Source: JBFLYZ01 sp040756415
GTDB taxonomy: Bacteria; Bacteroidota; Bacteroidia; JADZBD01
Length of the DNA stretch: 63,904 nucleotides
NCBI GenBank assembly: GCA_040756415.1
Contig: JBFLYZ010000016.1
Location: 1 to 63,904, forward strand
Direction of reading: 5' to 3'
The notes under the pieces were generated by a model. That model worked only from the letters and a program-made list of their open reading frames with translations. It searched no databases and was not told where the DNA came from. A program made the translations under genes and the position numbers. Positions 1-7,267 of the stretch are shown one piece after another. Each line of letters starts with the position of its first letter. Within the stretch, counting starts at the first letter, position 1.

Positions 1-31
1 CTCTTTATATTGTTTTGATTAATTAGTTCTT

Positions 32-2443
32 TTAACTGCCACAAGCTTCACAGGCGTCTGGATTATCGAGAGAACAAGAAATTTGAGCCGCTTGCTCTTC
101 TGCTGACATTTCTACGGCCACGGCAACTTTCTCGGCCGGGCTGGCTTCGGCACCGCCTTCTGCGGCTACCGGCATTTCTTTCACTTCCTGCTCCACGGTA
201 AACTTAATGGCATCGGCAGCGGCCTTGGTGCGCAGGTAGTACATGCCCGTCTTCAGGCCCTTTTTCCAGGCGTAGAAGTGCATGCTGCTGAGCTTGGCAA
301 AGTTCGGGTTCTCTACAAAGAGGTTCAGACTCTGGCTCTGGCAGATGAAGGCCCCGCGGTCGGCAGCCATGTCGATGAGCACCTTCTGCTTGATCTCCCA
401 TACGGTCTTGTACAGGTCCTTGATGTTCTGGGGTATCTCGGGTATGTTCTGTATGGAGCCGTTGGCGGCAATGATCTTGTTCTTCATCTTGTCGTTCCAC
501 AGGCCCAGGGCCACCAGGTCCTTGAGCAGGTGCTTGTTCACGATCACGAACTCACCGCTCAGCACCCTGCGCGAATAGATATTGCTGGTATAGGGCTCAA
601 AACACTCGTTGTTGCCGAGGATCTGCGAAGTGGAAGCCGTAGGCATGGGCGCCAGCAGCAGGCTGTTGCGCACCCCGTGCTTGATCACCTCCTCGCGCAG
701 CACGTCCCACTCCCATCGGCTGCTGGGCGTAACGCCCCACATGTCGAACTGGAAGATGCCATCGCTGATGGGCGAGCCGGGGAAGGTCTCGTAAGGGCCA
801 TCGATCTTGGCCAGGTCCTTACTGGCCGTCATGGCCGCGTAGTAAATGGTCTCGTGTATCTCGCTGTTGAGCTGCGCTGCCTCCGGTGAATCGAAGGGAT
901 AGCGCATCAGGATAAAGGCATCGGCCAGTCCCTGCACGCCCAAACCGATAGGCCGGTGGCGCATATTGCTCTTGCGCGTTTCGGGCACGGGATAATAGTT
1001 GCGGTCGATGACCTTGTTCAGGTTCTTGGTCACCTGGTAGGTCACCTCGAACAGCTTCTGGTGGTCGAACTGCCCGTTGATGACAAAGCGGGGCAGGGCG
1101 ATGGAGGCCAGGTTGCAAACGGCTATCTCGTCAGAAGAGGTGTACTCGATGATCTCGGTGCAGAGGTTAGAGCTCTTGATGGTGCCCAGGTTCTGCTGGT
1201 TGCTCTTGCGGTTGCAGGCATCCTTGTACAGCATGTAGGGGTTGCCGGTCTCGATCTGGCTTTCCAGCACCTTGTTCCACAGCTCGCGGGCCTCTATGGT
1301 CTTGCGTCCGCGCCCTTCCTCCTCGTAGCGCTGGTACAGGGTTTCGAACTCTTCGCCCCAGCATTCGTGCAGGCCGGGGGCCTCGTTGGGGCAGAAGAGG
1401 GTCCACTTACCGTTCTCCTCCACGCGTTTCATGAACAGGTCGCATATCCACAGGGCCAGGAACAGGTCGCGGGCGCGCATCTCTTCCTTGCCGTTGTTCT
1501 TGCGCAGGTCCAGGAACTCGAAGATATCGGCATGCCAGGGCTCGATGTACACGGCAAAGCTGCCTTTACGCTTGCCGCCTCCCTGGTCTACGTAGCGGGC
1601 GGTGTCGTTGAACACGCGCAGCATGGGTATGATGCCGTTGGAGGTGCCGTTGGTGCCGCGGATGTATGATCCCGTGGCGCGTATGTTATGTATGCTTAAG
1701 CCTATGCCTCCAGCGCTCTGCGATATCTTGGCGCAGTTCTTCAGGGTATCGTAAATGCCGTCTATGCTGTCTTCCTTCATGGTGAGCAAAAAGCAGGAGC
1801 TCATCTGGGGCTTGGGCGTTCCCGAGTTGAAGAGGGTGGGGGTGGCGTGGGTGAACCAGCGCTCGCTCATCAGGTTGTAGGTCACGATGGCCTGGTCTAT
1901 ATCCTCTTTATGTATGCCCACGGCCACGCGCATGAGCATGTGCTGGGGCCGCTCGGCCACCTGGCCGTTGAGCTTTAAGAGATAGGATTTCTCCAGGGTC
2001 TTGAAGCCGAAGTAATCGTAGCCGAAGTCGCGGTCGTAGATGATGGTGGAGTCGAGCACCTCCGCGTTCTTTTTGATGATCTCGTACACGTCATCGGCCA
2101 GCAGGGGAGCGGGCTTGCCGGTCTTGGGGTCGATGTATTTATAGAGCGCCTCCATGGTCTTGGAGAAGCTCTTGTTGGTGTTCTTATGCAGGTTGCTCAC
2201 CGCTATGCGCGAGGCCAGCAGGGCGTAGTCGGGGTGCTTGGTGGTGAGCGTGGCGGCTATCTCCGCGGCCAGGTTATCCAGCTCGCTGGTGGTTACGCCA
2301 TCGTACACGCCCTCGATGACCTTCATGGCCACCTGTACGGGGTTCACGTGAGGGTCCAGTCCATAGCACAGTTTCTGGATGCGGGCGGTGATCTTGTCGA
2401 ATTTCACCGCTTCTTTTCTGCCGTCTCTTTTTACAACAAACAT
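32..2443 (-). CDS. nrdA: Ribonucleoside-diphosphate reductase, alpha (large) subunit, class I
   Basis: 803-residue catalytic subunit that reduces ribonucleoside diphosphates to deoxyribonucleotides with the radical from NrdB. An ATP-cone occupies roughly residues 1-90. The active-site cysteines appear in QMSSCFLL (about 214), NLCTEI (about 428) and AVCNLAS (about 446). The family signature PMPTASTSQILGNNE is near residue 600, and the tyrosine pair used for radical transfer is in GMYYLRTK. The tail ends CEACGS, the mobile cysteine pair re-reduced by thioredoxin or glutaredoxin. Length is normal for class I. It follows nrdB on the same strand after a 222-nt spacer full of inverted repeats, so the two are probably co-transcribed with nrdB first. 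An Ala/Glu-rich insert precedes the C-terminal cysteines. Identification is secure. Confidence 0.97.
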   Translation of the reverse strand: MFVVKRDGRKEAVKFDKITARIQKLCYGLDPHVNPVQVAMKVIEGVYDGVTTSELDNLAAEIAATLTTKHPDYALLASRIAVSNLHKNTNKSFSKTMEALYKYIDPKTGKPAPLLADDVYEIIKKNAEVLDSTIIYDRDFGYDYFGFKTLEKSYLLKLNGQVAERPQHMLMRVAVGIHKEDIDQAIVTYNLMSERWFTHATPTLFNSGTPKPQMSSCFLLTMKEDSIDGIYDTLKNCAKISQSAGGIGLSIHNIRATGSYIRGTNGTSNGIIPMLRVFNDTARYVDQGGGKRKGSFAVYIEPWHADIFEFLDLRKNNGKEEMRARDLFLALWICDLFMKRVEENGKWTLFCPNEAPGLHECWGEEFETLYQRYEEEGRGRKTIEARELWNKVLESQIETGNPYMLYKDACNRKSNQQNLGTIKSSNLCTEIIEYTSSDEIAVCNLASIALPRFVINGQFDHQKLFEVTYQVTKNLNKVIDRNYYPVPETRKSNMRHRPIGLGVQGLADAFILMRYPFDSPEAAQLNSEIHETIYYAAMTASKDLAKIDGPYETFPGSPISDGIFQFDMWGVTPSSRWEWDVLREEVIKHGVRNSLLLAPMPTASTSQILGNNECFEPYTSNIYSRRVLSGEFVIVNKHLLKDLVALGLWNDKMKNKIIAANGSIQNIPEIPQNIKDLYKTVWEIKQKVLIDMAADRGAFICQSQSLNLFVENPNFAKLSSMHFYAWKKGLKTGMYYLRTKAAADAIKFTVEQEVKEMPVAAEGGAEASPAEKVAVAVEMSAEEQAAQISCSLDNPDACEACGS

Positions 2444-2507
2444 GTCGGAGAGTTTTTGGGGTTTGTCCTGGTTTTTGGTTGAATCCCCCGTCCGCCTGGG
2501 GCGGACA

Positions 2508-2525
2508 CCCCCTTTTAAAAGGGGG
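2508..2525. repeat. 18-bp perfect palindrome in the nrdB-nrdA spacer
   Basis: CCCCC-TTTTAAAA-GGGGG is a perfect palindrome. A smaller inverted repeat, TCCGCC-TGG-GGCGGA, lies just beside it at 2491-2505. Both are in the leader of nrdA. Read as minus-strand RNA they could form stem-loops between nrdB and nrdA. There is no clean T-tract, so I do not call a terminator. Confidence 0.6.
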
Positions 2526-2587
2526 AGCTAAGAGGATCTTTTTTTGTTTTACTTATTCTATTTATCACTGAGGGTCCCGCGGGTTCC

Positions 2588-2612
2588 AAGGACTCCCCTC
2601 GGAACAGGCGGG
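2588..2612. repeat. Dispersed intergenic repeat, copy 1
   Basis: A 25-nt stretch beginning AAGGACTCC and ending CAGGCGGG recurs almost unchanged at 9899-9922, also outside a gene body. The copies differ by one missing base and two substitutions in the middle. Confidence 0.55.
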
Positions 2613-2619
2613 TGAAGAG

Positions 2620-2639
2620 GCCTGCCGTTAAGGGCAGGC
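2620..2639. repeat. Hairpin just downstream of nrdB
   Basis: GCCTGCC (2620-2626) and GGCAGGC (2633-2639) form a 7-bp stem with a 6-nt loop, 27 nt past the nrdB stop codon in the minus direction. It may slow transcription or protect the 3' end of the nrdB message. No U-run follows on the minus strand. Confidence 0.5.
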
Positions 2640-2665
2640 TTCAACATACCTTGCAATGAATTCGG

Positions 2666-3637
2666 CTAAAAGTCTTCGTCCAGCTTGAACACATTGTCTT
2701 CCTTCTTCTCGCCCACACCGGCCTTCTTGTATTCCGCTACCCTCTTTTCGAAGAAGTTGGTCTTGCCCTGCAGGGAGATCAGCTCCATGAAGTCGAAGGG
2801 GTTGGTGGCGTTGTAGGCTTTGCTGCAGCCCAGGGCTACGAGCAGGCGGTCGGCCACGAACTCGATGTACTGGCGCATCATCTCGGCATTCATCCCTATC
2901 AGGCGCACCGGCAGCGCATCGGTCACAAACTCCTTCTCTATCTCCACGGCATTGGTAATGATCTCCTTAACCTTGTTCGGGTCGAGCTTGTTCACCAACT
3001 GCTTGTAGAGCAGGCAGGCGAAGTCGCAGTGCAGGCCTTCATCGCGGCTGATGAGCTCGTTAGAGAAGCTCAGGCCGGGCATCAGCCCCCTCTTCTTGAG
3101 CCAGAAGATGGAGCAGAAGCTTCCGCTGAAGAAGATGCCTTCCACGGCAGCGAAGGCGATGAGCCTTTCGGCAAAGCTTCCGTTGCTGATCCAGCGCAGG
3201 GCCCACTCGGCCTTTTTCTTCACGCAGTCCACCGTTTCGATGGCGTGGAAGAGCTTGTGCTTTTCCGCGGGGTCCTTGATATAGGTATCGATCAGCAGCG
3301 AGTAGGTCTCCGAGTGAATGTTCTCGATCATGATCTGGAACCCGTAGAAGCAGCGCGCCTCGGGATACTGCACCTCGTTCATGAAGTTGATGGCGAGGTT
3401 CTCGTTTACAATTCCGTCAGAAGCGGCAAAAAATGCAAGAACGTGTTTAATAAAATGCTTTTCGTCAGCGCTCAGTTTGTTGTTCCAGTCGGCCAGGTCG
3501 GGGCTGAGGTCGATCTCCTCGGCCGTCCAGAAGCTGGCCTCCGCCTTCTTATACATTTCCCAGATCTCGCGGTGCTTGATCGGGAACAATACAAACCTAT
3601 CCTTGTTTTCCTGTAAAATTGGTTCAATCTTTTCCAT
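2666..3637 (-). CDS. nrdB: Ribonucleoside-diphosphate reductase, beta (radical) subunit, class I
   Basis: 323-residue ferritin-like subunit that carries the diiron centre and tyrosyl radical for NrdA. Metal ligands can be picked out: Asp in EEIDLS, Glu and His in ENIHSETY (about 105-112), Glu in AAVEGIFF, and Glu and His in DEGLHCDF (about 199-206). The Tyr closing ENIHSETY is at the radical position (E. coli Y122), so this is a tyrosyl-radical enzyme and not a radical-less variant. The C-terminus NVFKLDEDF is the short tail that docks onto the large subunit. Start is the ATG at 3637. It lies upstream of nrdA on the same strand. Identification is secure. Confidence 0.97.
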   Translation of the reverse strand: MEKIEPILQENKDRFVLFPIKHREIWEMYKKAEASFWTAEEIDLSPDLADWNNKLSADEKHFIKHVLAFFAASDGIVNENLAINFMNEVQYPEARCFYGFQIMIENIHSETYSLLIDTYIKDPAEKHKLFHAIETVDCVKKKAEWALRWISNGSFAERLIAFAAVEGIFFSGSFCSIFWLKKRGLMPGLSFSNELISRDEGLHCDFACLLYKQLVNKLDPNKVKEIITNAVEIEKEFVTDALPVRLIGMNAEMMRQYIEFVADRLLVALGCSKAYNATNPFDFMELISLQGKTNFFEKRVAEYKKAGVGEKKEDNVFKLDEDF

Positions 3638-4148
3638 AATTTACTTCGTTATTTTTATTTTTTTAACAGCTTTCAGTTTAAAACCCCGATTCGTTAGAGG
3701 CGAAGACGTCCCGGGAAAGGGTGGCTTTCCCAAGGGACCAATTCGTAAAACCTTTGATTAAAAAATCAGGTGAGCAAAAGTTTGAATTTTTTTGAGACGA
3801 ATCAAGGTTTATGAATTAACATTTCCAACAAAGTTTTAAACACGGGAAAACCGCGGATAGGTGTTAAAAACGGCTTTTGTCATTCTTAGCGGGCGCTCCG
3901 GGCGCCTGTGCAAAAAATTTTGGGCAGATTTCCGGGGAAAAATTTGGAGAAAATGAAATTGTTTGTATTCATTGGGGAAACTTCCTGTAATCCCTGCCAG
4001 CAGGGGCTTTGCGGGTTGTTTTCATTGGAGACCCCGGTACGGGACCTGAAGGGGGGCGGCTGGCGATGTTTTGCGATGCCTTGTTGGGGTATTCACCCCA
4101 TTTTGGCAGCCGCGCGCTCGACCCCACCCTGCAGGCTGGCTCCTCGCT
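3638..4148. other. Long non-coding stretch upstream of nrdB
   Basis: About 510 nt with no convincing gene; the short reading frames here are shadows without family signatures. It holds the nrdB promoter region (reading minus) and the 3' side of the DUF3109 gene. One imperfect stem is visible: GTCCC-GGGAAAG (3708-3719), loop GGTGG, CTTTCCC (3725-3731), then GGGAC (3734-3738) after a 2-nt bulge. I could not find a two-box Bacteroidota promoter or an obvious NrdR box. Confidence 0.5.
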
Positions 4149-4171
4149 AAAAAAGTCCACAGGACTTTTTT
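4149..4171. terminator. Bidirectional intrinsic terminator at the end of the DUF3109 gene
   Basis: AAAAAAGTCC (4149-4158), loop ACA, GGACTTTTTT (4162-4171): a perfect 10-bp stem with A/T tails on both sides, so it can work in either direction. The first base of the minus-strand stop codon (4171-4173) is the last base of the stem. Confidence 0.8.
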
Positions 4172-4743
4172 CACGCTCGGCCCTCCAGTAGTTTGGCGGC
4201 CTGCTCCAGCTCAGCGTACCATTTTTTACCGTACTTGCGGATCAAGGCTTCCTTAACAAACCTGTATACGGGCACTTTGAGCTCTTCGCCCAGCGTACAA
4301 GCCGCTTTGCAGATGTTCCATTTGTGGTAGTTCACGCTGTCGTACACCCTGGTCTTTTCAATGCGCACCGGGTAGAGGTGGCAGGAGACCGGCTTTTTCC
4401 AATCCACCTTGCCCCCGTTATAGGCCTTTTCAATGGCGCATTTGGCGTAGCCCTCCTCGAAATAGGTATAGGCGCAGTGCTTGCCCTGCACCAGGGGGGT
4501 CACCAGGTCACCATCGCTGTCGGTCACGTACTTGCCCTGTTTTTCAATGGCTTTGATGCCGCTGGGAGGGATATAGGGCCTTACCTTATCATAGATACGG
4601 TCCAGGATCTCCTGCTCGCCCTCTTCCAGGGGCGCCCCCGATTCGCCTTCCACGCAGCAGGCCCCCTTGCAGGCGCTCAGGTCGCATACGAATTTCTTTT
4701 CAAGCAGATTCTTCGAAACCAGGGTGTCTCCGATGGCTATCAT
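4171..4743 (-). CDS. DUF3109 family cysteine-rich protein
   Basis: 190 residues, matching the DUF3109 family common in Bacteroidota. Conserved cysteines are in CDLSACKGACC (about 20-30), KHCAYTY, KCAIE, CHLYPVR and ICKAAC, a pattern like the YkgJ-type metal-binding (Fe or Zn cluster) proteins. No signal peptide or membrane segment is seen, so it is probably cytoplasmic. The molecular function is not known. It ends inside a strong bidirectional terminator and is separated from nrdB by about 530 nt, so it is probably transcribed alone. Family assignment is confident; the role is open. Confidence 0.85.
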   Translation of the reverse strand: MIAIGDTLVSKNLLEKKFVCDLSACKGACCVEGESGAPLEEGEQEILDRIYDKVRPYIPPSGIKAIEKQGKYVTDSDGDLVTPLVQGKHCAYTYFEEGYAKCAIEKAYNGGKVDWKKPVSCHLYPVRIEKTRVYDSVNYHKWNICKAACTLGEELKVPVYRFVKEALIRKYGKKWYAELEQAAKLLEGRA

Positions 4744-4915
4744 GCTACGAAGGTAGGAATTTTAGGGTGGTGTTCCGATTGCAGAAGCCAAAATGCGTAC
4801 CTGCCCTGCTTCGTCATAGCGGCTACGCGAAAGCGAGGCGGTACTTGAATTCAGGGATGGGGCGATCTTCTATCGGGATATCGGCCTTATGGGGTTAACA
4901 GGAATTGTGCAAGAC

Positions 4916-5152
4916 TTATTTTTTTCTTTTCCTGTAAAAGAAGGCAAACAGGTGCGATAGTAATAGGAAAGAAAAAATTGAGGCGACAATTAAAACCACG
5001 ATATCCCCATTTCTGTTATTTAGGAAATAGTATACACCCCAGGAAATGCCCGTACCAATAATTGCTGAGACTATGCAATAGGTACACCTGCCAAGTTTTT
5101 CTTTAGCATTTGTGATTCCCAGAACATTTTGATTGCAGTTGTTACACCCCAT
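4916..5152 (-). CDS. Small zinc-ribbon-like membrane protein, unknown function
   Basis: 78 residues from the ATG at 5152; an in-frame ATG at 5176 would add eight residues and is less likely because it lies deeper in the upstream gene. The N-terminus has two CxxC pairs (CNNC and CTYC, about 19 residues apart) that could form a zinc ribbon. Two hydrophobic segments follow (about 27-43 and 50-70), then a basic tail ending YRKRKK. It overlaps the end of the preceding gene by 11 nt and is the last gene of a three-gene minus-strand operon that is more A+T-rich than its surroundings. I do not recognise the family. Confidence 0.65.
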   Translation of the reverse strand: MGCNNCNQNVLGITNAKEKLGRCTYCIVSAIIGTGISWGVYYFLNNRNGDIVVLIVASIFSFLLLSHLFAFFYRKRKK

Positions 5153-5879
5153 CTTTTTTCTTTGTCCAGAATGCATACCATATTAAGGAAATATACGGGC
5201 CGGAAAAATTAATATCCGGTGTTTCTGCTATAGGGTTACCTTGTTTTTGAATGATCTTGTTTTTGAAAACATCAAGATGATAGCCGATATTCAAACCAAA
5301 TGAAACTTCTTCTGACCCCAATAGTCGATGGGTTGAAATGCGGAGAAGAGAGGTGCTAAAATCCATAATCCACTTTTGCCTGAAAGTGCCCGAAAAGAAA
5401 TATTGAATGGTGTCATTGGGATACGTGTAATACAGGACATTACTTGAAACAACCAAAGTGTGGGCAAAATAAACACCAGCGGCTACCATCTGCCTGAATT
5501 TTGTTTTACTGACGATCACACGGTTTAATTTCATCCCATATAATATCGTACTGTTATACGTTTTTATGGCAGAGTGGGTCAGGTATTGTCCATATCTAGG
5601 GGATGCCTGAAAGAAGCTCAATTCCAGTGAAACAAAGCTTTTCACTTTATTGCCAAAACACAAAACGCCACCCGGAATGGCAAATTGAAGATTTTGTGGC
5701 TGATTGAGAAAGAACGGAATTCTCTGCAACTCACTGTAGTCAAGGAGGTGTATTCCTCCCGCAATTACGGCAAGCGACCAACTCCCATTGAATTTTCTTT
5801 TTTTAGATGGATTACTGTTTTGCGATTGCGCAAATGAAACAAAAAAAAACAGCAATGAGAAAAGAACTGTTTTTTTCAT
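5142..5879 (-). CDS. Putative outer-membrane beta-barrel protein, unknown family
   Basis: 245 residues with a clear signal peptide (MKKTVLFSLLFFFVSFAQSQ). The rest alternates polar and aromatic/hydrophobic residues in short strands (for example VKSFVSLELSFFQ, FGLNIGYHLDVF, YISLIWYAFW), as expected of a small outer-membrane barrel. It starts 2 nt after the stop of the upstream gene and overlaps the next gene by 11 nt, so translation of the three is probably coupled. Base composition is A+T-rich, like its two operon partners. No named family recognised; outer-membrane location is inferred from strand pattern and signal peptide only. Confidence 0.7.
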   Translation of the reverse strand: MKKTVLFSLLFFFVSFAQSQNSNPSKKRKFNGSWSLAVIAGGIHLLDYSELQRIPFFLNQPQNLQFAIPGGVLCFGNKVKSFVSLELSFFQASPRYGQYLTHSAIKTYNSTILYGMKLNRVIVSKTKFRQMVAAGVYFAHTLVVSSNVLYYTYPNDTIQYFFSGTFRQKWIMDFSTSLLRISTHRLLGSEEVSFGLNIGYHLDVFKNKIIQKQGNPIAETPDINFSGPYISLIWYAFWTKKKDGV

Positions 5880-5881
5880 TA

Positions 5882-7102
5882 CTATGGATAGTTTACGCAG
5901 TTGTTGTTGTTTATGTTTATTTGCCTAAGAACTCCTGCAATTAACAAAATAATCACGGCAACAACGAGGCCAATATTAAAGGATAAGTTAGGAATTGTAT
6001 TAGGTGGGATTATGGCCACAGCAAGTACAGCGGCTCGAATCAAGTACATAGCGATAACAGATACAATTGCTGTTAATATGACGGCATCCCAAAAATGGCA
6101 AATTGTAAGAGGACAGACATCTCTATATGTTAAATACCAGCCATATAACATTCCAAACCCCGCTATTACCAAAAATATGGGAATTGCAATTGAGATTGGG
6201 GCACAATTCGACCCGAAGAACATAAACATGCAAATACCCATTCCAAGCATTATTATGCCAAGCCATTTGGGAAAAGGATTACAAGCGCACTTCACGCAAC
6301 CTAAAATATTGTTTGTAAGGTAAATAGTAAGAAAAATTACAGCAAGGGCAAAGAAGCCCCCTGCTGCCAAGCCGGTTCCGCAAAGGTTAGGAATAGTATT
6401 GACAACTGCCAAAACCGAGGTTACAATTGCAAATGTTAAGAAAAGGGCATGAATTGCACCACATAATAGTTTAACAAACAAATTTGTCGCGCAATCTGGG
6501 CAAGGTGAAGGAGTTACCGAAAAAGGTGACCCTTGGCAACCATTAGGTGAAGTTACAATCACTACCCCATTGTATGTTCCACCAATGCAATAAACATGGC
6601 TATCCGTAATTTGGAAAGGTCCGCTGGAGAGAGAATATACCTGGCTCAAAATACTGTCACCATAGTTAATCTGAATGCTTCCCGAACATCCAGCAGGAAC
6701 TGTACCTGTTATTGTAATATTAATTTGCCTAGAACCATTCGGACAGCCGGGGAGCGGTGGTTGTGGGTTTAAACAAACGGTGCTTTCTGTTGTAGTGACG
6801 CTTGTAATCGAGGGGCAGCAACAAAAGAGACTTGAGACCGGAAATGTCGTGGTACAGGTTGATAAATCAGGACAGGTTGCGGTGGCTATAACTGTAAGTG
6901 GATTATTACAAGGACAGGTTGCCGGTATTGAAGCAGACCAAAAAATTGAGCCGCCTTGCTGCGTACCTGTTCCATTAAAAGTTAAAGCACCGCAATTGAT
7001 CTGTATGGCAATATTGGTGGGGATGCATCCTGTCACCTGACCATTTACAAAGATTGTAGAACCGTTTCCGGCAACAGAATTTATTTGTATAACACATGCC
7101 AC
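5882..7102 (-). CDS. Cys-rich protein with Ig/PKD-like N-terminal half and multi-pass membrane C-terminal half
   Basis: 406 residues in two parts. Residues 1-205 look like two beta-sandwich repeats of the Ig/PKD kind, rich in Thr, Gly and Cys (17 Cys, including a CCC run). Residues 205-395 hold about six hydrophobic segments suited to the inner membrane (for example LFLTFAIVTSVLAVV, FFALAVIFLTIYL, IIMLGMGICMFMFFG, IGLVVAVIILLIAGVL). By my count there are 27 cysteines in total. There is no N-terminal signal peptide, which is odd for a protein whose N-terminal half resembles extracellular modules. It is the first gene of a tight operon with a putative outer-membrane barrel and a zinc-ribbon membrane protein. 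Family unknown; gene is real by length and context. Confidence 0.72.
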   Translation of the reverse strand: MACVIQINSVAGNGSTIFVNGQVTGCIPTNIAIQINCGALTFNGTGTQQGGSIFWSASIPATCPCNNPLTVIATATCPDLSTCTTTFPVSSLFCCCPSITSVTTTESTVCLNPQPPLPGCPNGSRQINITITGTVPAGCSGSIQINYGDSILSQVYSLSSGPFQITDSHVYCIGGTYNGVVIVTSPNGCQGSPFSVTPSPCPDCATNLFVKLLCGAIHALFLTFAIVTSVLAVVNTIPNLCGTGLAAGGFFALAVIFLTIYLTNNILGCVKCACNPFPKWLGIIMLGMGICMFMFFGSNCAPISIAIPIFLVIAGFGMLYGWYLTYRDVCPLTICHFWDAVILTAIVSVIAMYLIRAAVLAVAIIPPNTIPNLSFNIGLVVAVIILLIAGVLRQININNNNCVNYP

Positions 7103-7220
7103 AAGAGTAAGGTTTGTGGTATAACGAACAGAAGCAAAAAATATTTTATAAAGTTAAAATAACTTTTATGATTTGCAACTTTAAGTGAAGACAAGACTCG
7201 CAAAATAGCCCATTTAGTTT

Positions 7221-7228
7221 TATCTTTG
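7221..7228 (+). promoter_or_regulatory. Promoter -7 box for glyS
   Basis: TATCTTTG fits the Bacteroidota -7 consensus TAnnTTTG. No TTG lies at the usual distance upstream. The box overlaps an in-frame TTG at 7226, which argues that this TTG is promoter sequence and that translation starts at the ATG at 7268. Confidence 0.5.
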
Positions 7229-7229
7229 C

Positions 7230-7259
7230 CCGCCCGTATCGAACAATATGTTCGGGCGG
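7230..7259 (+). promoter_or_regulatory. Leader hairpin of glyS
   Basis: CCGCCCG plus GAACA on the left side pairs with TGTTCGGGCGG on the right, with a 4-nt bulge (TATC). It sits between the -7 box and the ATG at 7268, so it would form in the 5' untranslated leader. No T-tract follows, so it is not a terminator. Function unknown. Confidence 0.5.
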
Positions 7260-7267
7260 CCCGCCTT

